This document shows, in pieces, positions 40,918 to 48,773 of a DNA stretch of 64,000 nt. The stretch spans positions 6,808,001 to 6,872,000 of the forward strand of contig NZ_FNSY01000001.1 of NCBI RefSeq assembly GCF_900105515.1, in the 5' to 3' direction. Source of the DNA: Streptomyces sp. 2131.1 (GTDB taxonomy: Bacteria; Actinomycetota; Actinomycetes; Streptomycetales; Streptomycetaceae). A program made the translations under genes and the position numbers. The notes under the pieces are model-generated. The model had not been told where the DNA came from. It worked only from the letters and a program-made list of their open reading frames with translations, and ran no database searches. Position 1 is the stretch's first letter; every line of letters begins with the position of its first letter.

Positions 40918-41619
40918 ATGGCACAGCAGCGGAGCCGCACCGACGGAGGGCGCCGCCGGGCTTCGCACTCGATGGAGTCCGTGCTCACCGAGGCGGTGGC
41001 CCTGCTCGACGAGGCCGGCGCGCCCGCGCTGACCTTCCGCGCGCTCGCCCAGCGCCTGGGCGGCGGTGTCGCCAGCATCTACTGGTATGTCGGGAGCAAG
41101 GACGAGCTGCTGGACCGCGCCACCGATCATGTGGTGGGCACGGTGCTTGCCGACATCGAGAAGCTGCCGCCCGGCGACGACCCCATCGACGACCTCCGCG
41201 CGATCGCCGTCACGCTCTTCGACGCAATCGTGGAGCGGCCCTGGCTCGGCGCGTACTTCATGCGCAACACCGAGCTCCAGAGCAATTCACTGCGCCTGTA
41301 CGAGAAGCTCGGCCGGCAGACGCTGCGCCTGGAGCTCGACGCGCGCCAGCGGTTCCACGCGGTTTCCGCGATCGTCGGGGTCGTCGTCGGTTCCGCCGTC
41401 GACATCGGGCAGGAGCCGCCGCAGGAGATCCTCGACGGCGCCGTGGACCGCGACGAGTACCTCGGCCGCTTCGCCGACACCTGGCGCGACCTCGACCCGG
41501 CGGAGTTCCCGTTCGTGCACGAGATCGTCGACGAGTTCGACGGCCATGACGACGTCGACCAGTTCCGCTCCGCACTGGAGCTGACACTGGCCGGGCTGCG
41601 GCTGCAGGCGGGGGCGTAA
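40918..41619 (+). CDS. TetR/AcrR-family regulator
   Basis: A 233-residue regulator of the TetR_C (tetracycline repressor-like) branch: the HTH is VLTEAVALLDEAGAPALTFRALAQRLGGGVASIYWYVGSKDELLDRATDHVV (about 22-73), with the YWYVGSKDEL variant typical of that branch. A strong GAGAGGAAGAG site lies before ATG 40918, which excludes the upstream in-frame start. It is divergent from the MFS exporter and two matching dyads lie in the spacer, so it probably represses both and is relieved by the exporter substrate. Confidence 0.88.
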   Translation: MAQQRSRTDGGRRRASHSMESVLTEAVALLDEAGAPALTFRALAQRLGGGVASIYWYVGSKDELLDRATDHVVGTVLADIEKLPPGDDPIDDLRAIAVTLFDAIVERPWLGAYFMRNTELQSNSLRLYEKLGRQTLRLELDARQRFHAVSAIVGVVVGSAVDIGQEPPQEILDGAVDRDEYLGRFADTWRDLDPAEFPFVHEIVDEFDGHDDVDQFRSALELTLAGLRLQAGA

Positions 41620-41637
41620 CCCCGGGGCTCCCCGCGG

Positions 41638-41853
41638 TCAGTGCCCCTTACGGCGCTGCGCGTCGAACCGGAGCAGCACCCGCACCACGCGCCACACGCC
41701 TGCTGCCGCTCCGAGCGCCGCACCGCAGGTCAGCGTGGTGTGCCGGGCCGGGCCGGAGATGCCGAAGGCCAGGACCGGAGCGAAGGCCGCGGCGAACACC
41801 GCCGCGGCCAGTACGCAGGCGGTGACGAGGGCGAACACGATCTCCACCGTCAT
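41638..41853 (-). CDS. Small two-helix membrane protein
   Basis: A 71-residue protein with two hydrophobic segments (about 3-28 and 38-58) and a basic C-terminal tail (RFDAQRRKGH). No family recognised. Start is placed at ATG 41853 because GGAGAAGG lies at ideal spacing; ATG 41892, with GGGAG upstream, would add 13 residues. It may be co-transcribed with the DUF1801 gene upstream, although a hairpin lies between them. Function unknown. Confidence 0.6.
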   Translation of the reverse strand: MTVEIVFALVTACVLAAAVFAAAFAPVLAFGISGPARHTTLTCGAALGAAAGVWRVVRVLLRFDAQRRKGH

Positions 41854-41914
41854 CGCGTCCTTCTCCCACCGCGACTCCCGCCCCATGTCCATGTGGCAAG
41901 TCTCCCATCGCGGC

Positions 41915-41944
41915 CCAGGGCCTGGACCGAACGAGAGGCCCTGG
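41915..41944. terminator. Hairpin after DUF1801 gene
   Basis: CCAGGGCCT (41915-41923) and AGGCCCTGG (41936-41944) pair perfectly around a 12-base loop, downstream of the DUF1801 stop on the minus strand. Confidence 0.55.
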
Positions 41945-41990
41945 CCCCGACGCCGGTCCGGCGCGGGGCTGTGACCGATGGCGGGCCGGT

Positions 41991-42452
41991 TCAGCCCACG
42001 GCCTTCCTGATGAGCGCGGTGATCTGCTCCTCGACGGCCGCGGTCATCTCCGTCAGGGCGTAGGCGGCCGGCCACATCGCGCCGTCGTCGAGCGCCGCCT
42101 GGTCGCTGAAGCCCAGCGTGGCGTACCGGGACTTGAACTTCTCGGCGCTCTGGAAGTGGCAAACGACCTTGCCGTCCCGGGCGTACGCCGGCATGCCGTA
42201 CCAGAGCTTGGGCGCGAGCTGGGGAGCGGCCTCCTTGATGATCTTGTGGACGCGTTCGGCCAGGGCGCGGTCGCCGTCCTGCATCTCGGCGATCTTCGCG
42301 AGGACGTCCTGCTCGGCGGCGGCCTCCTTCTCCGCACGGGAGGCGCCGCGCCGGGAGGCCGCCTTCTTCTCCTCGCTCGCGTGCTCCTTCATCGCGGCCC
42401 GCTCCTCGGCGCTGAATCCGCTGTAGTTCTCGGTGGACTTCGTGGATGCCAT
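41991..42452 (-). CDS. DUF1801 (YdhG/CyaY-like) protein
   Basis: A 153-residue protein. The C-terminal 100 residues match DUF1801: VHKIIKEAAPQLAPKLWYGMPAYARDGKVVCHFQSAEKFKSRYATLGFSD. The N-terminal 50 residues are a highly charged Lys/Glu/Ala helix (EERAAMKEHASEEKKAASRR), a common feature of Streptomyces members. Some relatives are described as iron chaperone-like, but function is not established. GAGAGGAACC precedes the ATG. Confidence 0.82.
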   Translation of the reverse strand: MASTKSTENYSGFSAEERAAMKEHASEEKKAASRRGASRAEKEAAAEQDVLAKIAEMQDGDRALAERVHKIIKEAAPQLAPKLWYGMPAYARDGKVVCHFQSAEKFKSRYATLGFSDQAALDDGAMWPAAYALTEMTAAVEEQITALIRKAVG

Positions 42453-42506
42453 GACTGGGGTTCCTCTCGTACGGAAAAGGGCTGTGGCGGGGGAGCGGGA
42501 CGGGGA

Positions 42507-43169
42507 TCAGCCCTGGTCGGCTGCGGTGGACGCGGCGGGTTCCCAGGCGAAGCCGTCCGGGTCGGTGAAGGCGTGGCCGGTGCTGCCGAGGACGATGTGG
42601 TGGGCGCGGCTGTCGTCGTCGGCGACGCCGAGGTCCTTGGCGAGGCCGCGGCGCTTGTAGAGGGCCAGCTTGACGGTGTCGGATTCGCCGGGGACGAACT
42701 CGGCGTACTTGCCGCCGAAGCTCTTGCCGACGGTGAGTCCCCGGTCGGCGTAGAACTGCTTGGTGGCCTTCACGTCCTGGACGCCGATCAGCAGGACGAC
42801 CTCGTCGATCTCGCGGGTGGCGGGGCCGGTGTCCTTCTTGGCCGAGGTCGCGATCTTCCAGATCGTCCCGTCCGGGGCCTGTACGACGCCGCCGTACCCC
42901 CACAGCGACTTGGCGGCCGGCTTCAGGACGGTCGCGCCGGCGTCCACCGCGCGGGCGACGAAGCCGTCGACGGTCGCCGGGCCGGACACGGTCAGCGCCA
43001 GCGTGAAGCCGCGGAATCCGGTGCCGGGCGGCTCCTCGGAGGCCCGCAGTCCCACGTACGTGTCCACGCCGAAGGCGCTGTAGAAGCGGCGGGCCGCCTC
43101 GGTGTCGGCCACCGTGAGGGTGACGGAGGAGAGGGAGGTCGTGGCCTTGGTGGCGGTGTTGGTTTCCAT
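42507..43169 (-). CDS. VOC-superfamily glyoxalase-like protein
   Basis: A 220-residue protein with two vicinal-oxygen-chelate (glyoxalase/bleomycin-resistance) modules, about 12-110 and 120-210: SLSSVTLTVADTEAARRFYSAFGV, GYGGVVQAPDGTIWKI, then IDEVVLLIGVQDVKATKQFYADRGL and AFTDPDGFAWEP. Members bind a metal for isomerase, lyase or sequestration roles; the substrate is unknown. Start ATG 43169 is preferred because TAGCGT lies 7 nt upstream exactly as in the araC promoter; ATG 43175, overlapping the araC stop, is the alternative. It is very probably activated by the adjacent AraC protein. Confidence 0.85.
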   Translation of the reverse strand: METNTATKATTSLSSVTLTVADTEAARRFYSAFGVDTYVGLRASEEPPGTGFRGFTLALTVSGPATVDGFVARAVDAGATVLKPAAKSLWGYGGVVQAPDGTIWKIATSAKKDTGPATREIDEVVLLIGVQDVKATKQFYADRGLTVGKSFGGKYAEFVPGESDTVKLALYKRRGLAKDLGVADDDSRAHHIVLGSTGHAFTDPDGFAWEPAASTAADQG

Positions 43170-43174
43170 GAACA

Positions 43175-43663
43175 TCACGCTAGAGGCCGTCCCGGTGCCG
43201 GGGCTTCTTGATTCCTGACCGCTCTCGCCACCCGCTGCGCCACGCAGGCCGGCATGCTCTCGATTCCGGCCCCGGCCGAGTCCGACGCGAGGCCGCGGAA
43301 CGCCTCCGGCGTCAGGCCCACCAGCTCGGCGAAACGGGTGACGAAGATCCCCGGCGTCGCACAGCCGACCGCGGAGCAGACGGCGTCGACGCCGAGATCG
43401 CCGCGCAGCAGGAGCGTCGCGCGGTCCATGCGCCGTGCCGTCAGATAGGCGTACGGGGACTGCCCGTAGGTGGCCCGGAACGCCCGGCTGAGCAGGCCGG
43501 CGGGCATGTTCACCCCGCGGGCGAGCGCTGTCACGTCCAGCGGCTTCGCGTACTCCCGGTCGATCCGGTCGCGTATGCGACGCAGCCGCTTCACGTCGGT
43601 CAGGCGCTGCGACTCGACGGCCGTACGCTCCGGCCCGGTACTCCGTGTGTGTGAGATGTCCAT
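43175..43663 (-). CDS. AraC-family regulator
   Basis: A 162-residue regulator made essentially of a C-terminal AraC double HTH: IDREYAKPLDVTALARGVNMPAGLLSRAFRATYGQSPYAYLTARRMDRATLLLRGD (about 35-90), then VDAVCSAVGCATPGIFVTRFAELVGLTPEAFR (about 95-126). It lacks a ligand-binding domain, like other short AraC regulators that control neighbouring VOC genes. TAGCCT ends 7 nt before the ATG (leaderless). A 17-bp box upstream is repeated at the same distance before the VOC start, indicating autoregulation and activation of the VOC gene. Confidence 0.87.
   Translation of the reverse strand: MDISHTRSTGPERTAVESQRLTDVKRLRRIRDRIDREYAKPLDVTALARGVNMPAGLLSRAFRATYGQSPYAYLTARRMDRATLLLRGDLGVDAVCSAVGCATPGIFVTRFAELVGLTPEAFRGLASDSAGAGIESMPACVAQRVARAVRNQEAPAPGRPLA
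43177..43219 (-). promoter_or_regulatory. VOC promoter: 17-bp AraC box plus -10
   Basis: On the minus strand GTCAGGAATCAAGAAGC (43219-43203) is followed by 20 nt, TAGCGT (43182-43177), 7 nt and ATG 43169. The layout is identical to the araC promoter. The box lies inside the 3' end of the araC coding region. Confidence 0.75.
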
Positions 43664-43670
43664 GCCCGGC

Positions 43671-43713
43671 AGGCTAGGTACGCGCCGGGGGGCCGTGCTT
43701 CTCGATTCCTGAC
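43671..43713 (-). promoter_or_regulatory. araC promoter: 17-bp AraC box plus -10
   Basis: On the minus strand GTCAGGAATCGAGAAGC (43713-43697) is followed by 20 nt, TAGCCT (43676-43671), 7 nt and ATG 43663. The box differs at one base from that of the VOC promoter and takes the place of a -35 element. Confidence 0.75.
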
Positions 43714-43739
43714 GGACCGTGCCGCGCCCGTCGCCCCGG

Positions 43740-44279
43740 TCAGGCGGTCTGCCGCTTCCGGGAAGCGTAGGTGCGGGACTTGTTGCGATTGCCGCAGACC
43801 CGCATGGAGCACCAGCGGCGGCTGCGGTTCTTCGAGACGTCCCAGAACGCCCAGGCGCAGGTGTGTTCAGCACAGCGCTTGAGCCGGGTCGCGTCACCGG
43901 TGGTGGTCAGCTCGTTCCAGGCGATCGCCAGCACGGTCAGGGGCCGGCGCTCCGGAGGCAGTCCCGGGACGGTGGTGAGCGGGCCGCGTGCCGTGACCAG
44001 TACGGGGTGCGCGGCGAGCACCCGGTCCGCTGCCGTCAGCAGCTCGGGGTCGGGGGTGTCGCCCACATGCGAGCCCAGCTCCTCGCGGAGCCCCGCGCGC
44101 AGGGCGAGGTAGTCCGCGTGGACGTCCGCGGTGATCTCGGCCGGCTCGTCGAGCAGGCCGCGGCCCACGAGCCAGGCGGACAGCGCGGCCGGGGCGGCGA
44201 TCTCGTCGCTCGCTTCTTCCACGTCGACCGTGTTGACGAAGGCTTCGACCAGGACGGCCGAGGCCGGCGGCTCCAGCAT
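43740..44279 (-). CDS. CGNR zinc-finger (ABATE-domain) protein
   Basis: A 179-residue protein. Residues about 5-125 are the ABATE domain (FVNTVDVEEASDEIAAPAALSAWL onward), and the C-terminus is a CGNR zinc finger: LKRCAEHTCAWAFWDVSKNRSRRWCSMRVCGNRNKSRTYASRK, with four Cys ligands and the CGNR motif. Such proteins are predicted stress-linked transcription regulators. AAGGGG precedes the ATG by about 9 nt. It is divergent from an MFS gene, and a perfect 28-bp palindrome lies in between, a plausible binding site for this protein. Confidence 0.88.
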   Translation of the reverse strand: MLEPPASAVLVEAFVNTVDVEEASDEIAAPAALSAWLVGRGLLDEPAEITADVHADYLALRAGLREELGSHVGDTPDPELLTAADRVLAAHPVLVTARGPLTTVPGLPPERRPLTVLAIAWNELTTTGDATRLKRCAEHTCAWAFWDVSKNRSRRWCSMRVCGNRNKSRTYASRKRQTA

Positions 44280-44315
44280 GCGTGTCACCCCTTCCCCTTC
44301 AGTGCCACTCTACCG

Positions 44316-44338
44316 TCTAACCGTTTTACCGGTTGCGT
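44316..44338. promoter_or_regulatory. Imperfect dyad upstream of CGNR gene
   Basis: The sequence CTAACCG, TTTTA, CCGGTTG forms an imperfect inverted repeat (AACCG/CGGTT core), 40-60 bases before the CGNR start. It resembles the CCGGCTAA/TTAGCCGG core of the neighbouring palindrome and may be a second, weaker site for the same regulator. Confidence 0.45.
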
Positions 44339-44365
44339 GGCGAGAGTGCCGTGATGCAGAGTGCC

Positions 44366-44393
44366 CTCACCGGCTAATGCGTTAGCCGGTGAG
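44366..44393. promoter_or_regulatory. Perfect 28-bp palindromic operator
   Basis: CTCACCGGCTAA (44366-44377) and TTAGCCGGTGAG (44382-44393) are exact complements around TGCG. The site lies 51-78 bases before the MFS ATG and 87-114 bases before the CGNR ATG. Its position between two divergent genes favours an operator rather than a terminator. Confidence 0.7.
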
Positions 44394-44443
44394 GACCCGT
44401 GTTGCTGAGATTCCGCGTCGCTGAGACGACCAGGGGGATGGCC

Positions 44444-45718
44444 ATGACCACAACCGCGCCCGAACAAGCGGACTTCGGCGACGTACCGGAGCCGGTCGCG
44501 ACGGGACGGGACGCGAGGGCGGACTCCGGGCGCCGCAACACCGCGGTCCTGGTCGCCTTCACCGCAGCGACCAACCTCGCGGACGGCGTGATGAAGATGG
44601 CGCTGCCGCTGCTCGCCGCCCAACTCACCCGTTCACCCGCGCAGGTCACCGCGGTCTCCCTGACGCTCACGCTGCCCTGGCTGCTCATCGCCCTGCACAT
44701 CGGCGTCCTCGTCGACCGCTTCGACCGCCGCCGGCTGCTCTGGCTCGCGAACGGCATGCGCCTGGCCGCGATGGGCTGGCTCACCGGCTCGGCCGTGTCC
44801 GGCGGCGTCACGCTCACCGAACTCTTCGCCGCCGGCGCGATCCTCGGCGTCGCCGACGTGGCGGCCTCCACCTCGGCCTCCGCCCTGGTCCCGGCCGCGG
44901 TGCCCCCGGCGGGACGCGAACGCGCCAACGCCTGGATGGTGGGCGCCGAAACCGTGGGCCAGGAATTCGCGGGACCGTTCGTCGGCGGGCTCCTCCTGGC
45001 CGCGGGCACCAGCCTCGCCCTGGGCGTCATCGGGGCCTCCTACGCCCTCGCCGCGCTCGCCCTGCTCCTCCTCGTGGGCCGCTTCCGCCCGGCCGCCCCG
45101 GCCCCGGACGCGGCCCCGGCGTCGGTCAACAGCCGCATCGCGGAGGGCGTCCGTTTCCTCTGGAGCGACCGCCTGCTGCGCACCCTGTCGGTGATCGTCG
45201 CCATGCTCTCCGCGGTCTGGGGCGCCTGGCTGGCCCTCATGCCGCTCCACGCCCAGCGGACCATGGGCCTCGGGTCCGAGGAGTACGGCATCCTGCTCAG
45301 TGCCCTCGGAATCGGCGGCCTGGCGGGCGCGCTGACGGCGACCTGGGTGAACCGGGTCCTCGGCGCCCGCCGCGCGATGTTCGCCGACCTGATCGGCACC
45401 ATCGCGATGGTGGCCCTGCCCGCGCTCACCACGAGCCTCTGGGCGGTCGCCGTCGGTGCGTTCCTCGGCGGCATGGGCGGCACCCTCTGGTCCGTCAACG
45501 CCCGCACCCTCACCCAGCGCCGGGTCCCGGACGAGATGCTCGGCCGCTATGGCGCGGCGTCCCGCCTCTTCAACTTCGGCGCCATGCCGCTGGGCGCCGC
45601 CCTGGTGGGCCTCCTGGCCGAACTGGGCGGCATGCGCCTCGCGTTCGGCCTCTTCGCGGCGGCGACGGCGATCACCCCGGTGCTGTTCGTGCGGAACGTG
45701 CCCCGGACCGTCGAGTGA
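44444..45718 (+). CDS. MFS transporter
   Basis: A 424-residue 12-helix major facilitator of the type seen in macrolide-efflux and enterobactin-exporter-like (MFS_3) proteins. Seen: NTAVLVAFTAATNLADGVMKMALPLLAAQL at helix 1, VLVDRFDRRRLLWLANGMRL as motif A, and GAETVGQEFAGPFVGGLLL at helix 5. The second half repeats with GLAGALTATWVNRVLGARRAMF. GGGGG lies 6 nt before ATG 44444; the ATG at 44438 overlaps it. It is divergent from the CGNR gene and probably controlled through the 28-bp palindrome. Substrate unknown. Confidence 0.88.
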   Translation: MTTTAPEQADFGDVPEPVATGRDARADSGRRNTAVLVAFTAATNLADGVMKMALPLLAAQLTRSPAQVTAVSLTLTLPWLLIALHIGVLVDRFDRRRLLWLANGMRLAAMGWLTGSAVSGGVTLTELFAAGAILGVADVAASTSASALVPAAVPPAGRERANAWMVGAETVGQEFAGPFVGGLLLAAGTSLALGVIGASYALAALALLLLVGRFRPAAPAPDAAPASVNSRIAEGVRFLWSDRLLRTLSVIVAMLSAVWGAWLALMPLHAQRTMGLGSEEYGILLSALGIGGLAGALTATWVNRVLGARRAMFADLIGTIAMVALPALTTSLWAVAVGAFLGGMGGTLWSVNARTLTQRRVPDEMLGRYGAASRLFNFGAMPLGAALVGLLAELGGMRLAFGLFAAATAITPVLFVRNVPRTVE

Positions 45719-45851
45719 TGTTCCGCCATGCCACACGACCGCGCCCGACGGAGTGTTGCCGAAGCCGGGGCCGGTCCGGCGGATCGGGGGAACCTCGCCG
45801 GAGCCCCGACCGTTGGCCCCAGGTGTTCTCGTACGAGGGGCGGCACAGACG

Positions 45852-46316
45852 GTGAACGGATCCGGGACGAGCGATGCTCCCACCACGCTTCTGCTCAGCA
45901 CGAGGCGTACGTTCCGCGCCCTGCGCTACGGGGTGGGCCACACGCGACTGCTTCTGGGCTCCTTGCCCGATGAGGAGCACACCGACCATCTCGTCCTGCA
46001 CTTCGTTGGTGTCCACGCCATGCAACTGGTCACCCGCTCGTACAGGGCGCTGGAGGTTCACGCCGTCGTCGAGCCGGAGCTCAGCACGATCCATGAGCTG
46101 TCCGGGACGCCCACCCGGTGGAGGGCCCACAACCTCATCGTGAAGTTGAGGTCCGACAGCGGCACGGGGTGGGTGCTGTGCGGACGCGTCACCCTTGAGC
46201 GCGCTGACGGCGGCCCGGGCCGTGAGTTCGGCCTGCCTGAACTGCGCGATGTCATCTGGTCCCTTCGGCCGTCCGACCTTCGCCAGGGTGGCTACGTCCG
46301 CCTGGAGGGCGGCTAG
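45852..46316 (+). CDS. Hypothetical protein
   Basis: A 154-residue protein with no signal peptide or membrane helix and no family that I recognise. It is beta-rich: TLLLSTRRTFRALRYGVGHTRLLLGSLPDEEHTDHLVLHFVGVHAMQLVTRSYRALEVHAVVE, then a segment with WRAHNLIVKLRSDSGTGWVLCGRVTLE. Codon bias is normal for the region, supporting a real gene. The GTG start is preceded by GAGGGG at rather long spacing. It lies 130 bases after the MFS gene on the same strand. Confidence 0.6.
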   Translation: MNGSGTSDAPTTLLLSTRRTFRALRYGVGHTRLLLGSLPDEEHTDHLVLHFVGVHAMQLVTRSYRALEVHAVVEPELSTIHELSGTPTRWRAHNLIVKLRSDSGTGWVLCGRVTLERADGGPGREFGLPELRDVIWSLRPSDLRQGGYVRLEGG

Positions 46317-46452
46317 GGAACGCCGTGGAGAGGTCCCCGTTCCGCCACATGAGCGCTTACTCGATGGGAGCGGCGTCGTCGATCGGTACGTACGCGATGT
46401 CGGGCGGCACGTAATACGTAATGCGTACCGGCGGCGACTGGGTGAGCGCCTT

Positions 46453-47436
46453 TCAGGCGAGCACCCAGCGGGGCGCGTGCCCCGCGTCGGCCGGGCATAC
46501 GAAGACGTGCAGGTCCCGGTCCCGGCCGAAGCGGAGACGCGTGGGCCGGGCGACGGACCGGCCGCCCAGAATGGATTCCTTGCCGCTCAGGGCGGGGTCA
46601 CGGTCCTCCAGGGGCACCCAGCTGTGCGAGCCGCCGTCCATCTCGTTTCCCTCCGCCGTCAGCAGCAGCCGCATGGGACTTCCGCAGGACGCGCAGTCGA
46701 TGGCCATCGGGCCCGTCGACGCCCAGGTGGGCCAGCCGCCGACACGCCAGCCGGGCGGGATCGACAGGTCGTACTGGTAGCTGACGGCGTCGGGGCCGTG
46801 TTCCGCCGCCTGGGCGTCGTCCCACGCGTCGATCCGCGCGATCAGTGAGGCGGGCAGTGTGTCGCCCTCCGCCCAGGGATACGTGTCCACCTCTTCCGGA
46901 TGCAGGACACACGGCTCGGGGAGCTCGTGCTCCCACCGGAGCAGGGGCACTTCGGGCGGTGCCGCGAGGAAGTGCTCCGCACGCTCGGTCCGTACGGCAT
47001 CCCGCCACCTCAGGGTGTAGCGGCGATCCAGGTACGGACCGTGGGCCGACGGGCACCGGAAGAGCTGCACCAGATCCGCGCCACCGGGCCCACAGACAAG
47101 GCCCGGGATGTCACGGCGGAAGAGCTGCGCCAGCGCCACGAACGGCACCGGACCGTCCTCGCCGCGAGGCCTCGGCCGGCTCGACGGCCAGGCGCCCGCG
47201 GCCCGGGAACGCCGGATGTCGTCCGGGGCGTACCCGTCGTCCTCGCTCCGGTGCGGCTCATGGCAGAGCGGCCACGGCTCGTCGTCCGGCCACAGCATCG
47301 GCCCGCCCACGTGGCTGTCATGCGTCGCCGGACGCCCCGGCCTCGGATGCAAGCGGGTCGTCCGGGCCCGGTAGGGGACCAGTTCGGGGAAGACGGCCCC
47401 CACGGACACCGGTCTCGCCGGCGTGGTCCTTGTCAC
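46453..47436 (-). CDS. DUF1963 family protein
   Basis: A 327-residue soluble protein of the DUF1963 (YwqG-like) family. Seen: SHVGGPMLWPDDEPWPLC near residue 45, PFVALAQLFRRDIPGL, DLVQLFRCP, and a C-terminal half with KLGGWPTW-like VGGWPTWAS and a CxxC pair in MAIDCASCGSPM, then LHVFVCPAD. Family function is unknown. GTG 47436 is chosen: TACGGT lies 6 nt upstream (leaderless), and the start VTRTTPARPVSVGAVFPEL is as in relatives. In the 136-bp gap after its stop I see no gene. Confidence 0.82.
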   Translation of the reverse strand: MTRTTPARPVSVGAVFPELVPYRARTTRLHPRPGRPATHDSHVGGPMLWPDDEPWPLCHEPHRSEDDGYAPDDIRRSRAAGAWPSSRPRPRGEDGPVPFVALAQLFRRDIPGLVCGPGGADLVQLFRCPSAHGPYLDRRYTLRWRDAVRTERAEHFLAAPPEVPLLRWEHELPEPCVLHPEEVDTYPWAEGDTLPASLIARIDAWDDAQAAEHGPDAVSYQYDLSIPPGWRVGGWPTWASTGPMAIDCASCGSPMRLLLTAEGNEMDGGSHSWVPLEDRDPALSGKESILGGRSVARPTRLRFGRDRDLHVFVCPADAGHAPRWVLA

Positions 47437-47540
47437 GCCCAGACCGTACGCGGCAGGTGCGAGCCACGACAAAGCGAGGAACCACTCGTCCACGATTCGC
47501 GACAGGACGTTTCCGTGAACCCTGTCCTGCGCGGACTTGC

Positions 47541-47906
47541 GTGGCGAAGCCCATCGCCCCGCATCCGGGCCTCACGGACAGCCGGCTGAGCGCCATGCTC
47601 GACCGGTACGGCAGCCAGGTCGCCGCCAACCCGGATGCGACACCAGCGCTTCTGGAGACCATCGCCCGCCACGGGCCGGCGGCGCGGAAGGCGCTCCGCG
47701 AGATCGCCCGGCACCGCCACGCGCCGGCGCCGGCACTGCTCGCCTGTCTGCGGGACGCCCGGGCAAGGCCCATCGCCGCCGGCCACGCGGCCCTTCCGCA
47801 GGCGGTGATCGAAGAGTTGCTCACCGACGCCGAGGTGGCGGAGGCGGCGGCGGCCAACCCTTCACTGCCGCCCAGCGTGATGTCGGAGCTGGTGTCCCGG
47901 CCGTAG
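47541..47906 (+). CDS. Leucine-rich-repeat-variant protein
   Basis: A 121-residue helical protein built of leucine-rich variant (LRV) type repeats of about 25 residues, visible as VAANPDATPALLETIARHG, IARHRHAPAPALLACLRDA, IAAGHAALPQAVIEELLTD and AAAANPSLPPSVMSELVSR. Such repeats form right-handed superhelices and mediate protein contacts. The N-terminal iron-sulfur cluster region found in some LRV proteins is absent. Start GTG 47541 is tentative, with only a weak GCGGAC upstream. Function unknown. Confidence 0.65.
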   Translation: MAKPIAPHPGLTDSRLSAMLDRYGSQVAANPDATPALLETIARHGPAARKALREIARHRHAPAPALLACLRDARARPIAAGHAALPQAVIEELLTDAEVAEAAAANPSLPPSVMSELVSRP

Positions 47907-48040
47907 CCGCGGCCGATAGGTGGCGACGCGTTGCCGTCGTCCCTGTCGGCCAGGGGCGGTTACCATCCGCCCGCCCCGGTTGCCCCGCGCTCCGAATGGG
48001 CGACCATGACCTGGCCAGGCCGGTGGAAGAGGAGGACGCG

Positions 48041-48715
48041 GTGCGCGGTTTCGGGGTGGGAGAGACGGTGGTGCGGCGCGATGTGTACCGTACGGGCCGG
48101 GTTTGGAGCGAACACGCGTTGCGCGTCGTCGCGGACACCGACGAGGCGCTGGTGACCGCGTGCGCGCCCGGGGCGGAGGTCCGTTGGCCCGCCCTGTACT
48201 CGAAGGCCCGTGACAGCGGCGACCGGTCGGCCCGCACGAGCGCGTTCGATGCGTTGGCGGAGGGGCAGTGGGACCTGACCGCGGCCGTTTGGCAGGAGAC
48301 CGACCTGCTGCTGTGGAAGCCACCGGCCACCTGGTTCAGCGTCAATGCCTTCTTCGTCCCGGACGGCGAAGGGCGCAGACTGCGGAACTGGTACGTCAAC
48401 TTCGAGCACCCCACCCGCCGTACCGCCGACGGCTTCGACACCTTCGACCTCACCGTCGACCTGCTCATCGGCCCCGACCTCGCCCTCTGGAAGTGGAAGG
48501 ACGAGGACGAATACGCCCACGTACGCCGCCTCGGGATCATCTCCGACGCCGAGCACCGGGCCGTGGAGGACGCGCGCGACCAGGCGCTGGCCATGCTCGC
48601 GGCCCGCGCCGGCATTTTTGCCCAGGCGGACCGCTGGGCGCGCTGGACGTGGGAGCCGACCTGGCCCGCACCACGCCTGGCGGACGCGCGGAGGCATGCA
48701 CCGCACGACGACTGA
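48041..48715 (+). CDS. DUF402 family protein
   Basis: A 224-residue protein of the DUF402 (FomD-like) family. Seen: GETVVRRDVYRTGRVWSEHALRVVADTDEALVTACAPGAEVRWPA near the N-terminus, then the barrel strands WFSVNAFF, RNWYVNFEHPTRRTADGFDTFDLTVDLLI and LWKWKDEDEY, where the conserved acidic residues bind divalent metal in FomD. FomD hydrolyses a nucleotide-activated phosphonate; other DUF402 proteins are nucleoside phosphatases. GAGGAGG precedes the GTG by 6 nt, fixing the start. Specific substrate unknown. Confidence 0.85.
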   Translation: MRGFGVGETVVRRDVYRTGRVWSEHALRVVADTDEALVTACAPGAEVRWPALYSKARDSGDRSARTSAFDALAEGQWDLTAAVWQETDLLLWKPPATWFSVNAFFVPDGEGRRLRNWYVNFEHPTRRTADGFDTFDLTVDLLIGPDLALWKWKDEDEYAHVRRLGIISDAEHRAVEDARDQALAMLAARAGIFAQADRWARWTWEPTWPAPRLADARRHAPHDD

Positions 48716-48773
48716 GCCGCTGCCTGGGCGGCTGCGCGGTGCCGTGCGCCGGGCAGGCAGCCGACGGCGGCGC

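Noticed and set aside
44366..44393. The 28-bp palindrome as a transcription terminator
   Set aside because: It lies between two divergent start codons, where no transcript ends, so an operator is the better reading.
46353..46424. A short minus-strand peptide after the DUF1963 gene (ending in VPIDDAAPIE)
   Set aside because: It has no start codon of its own and lies behind the DUF1963 stop in the same frame; probably chance or an old remnant.
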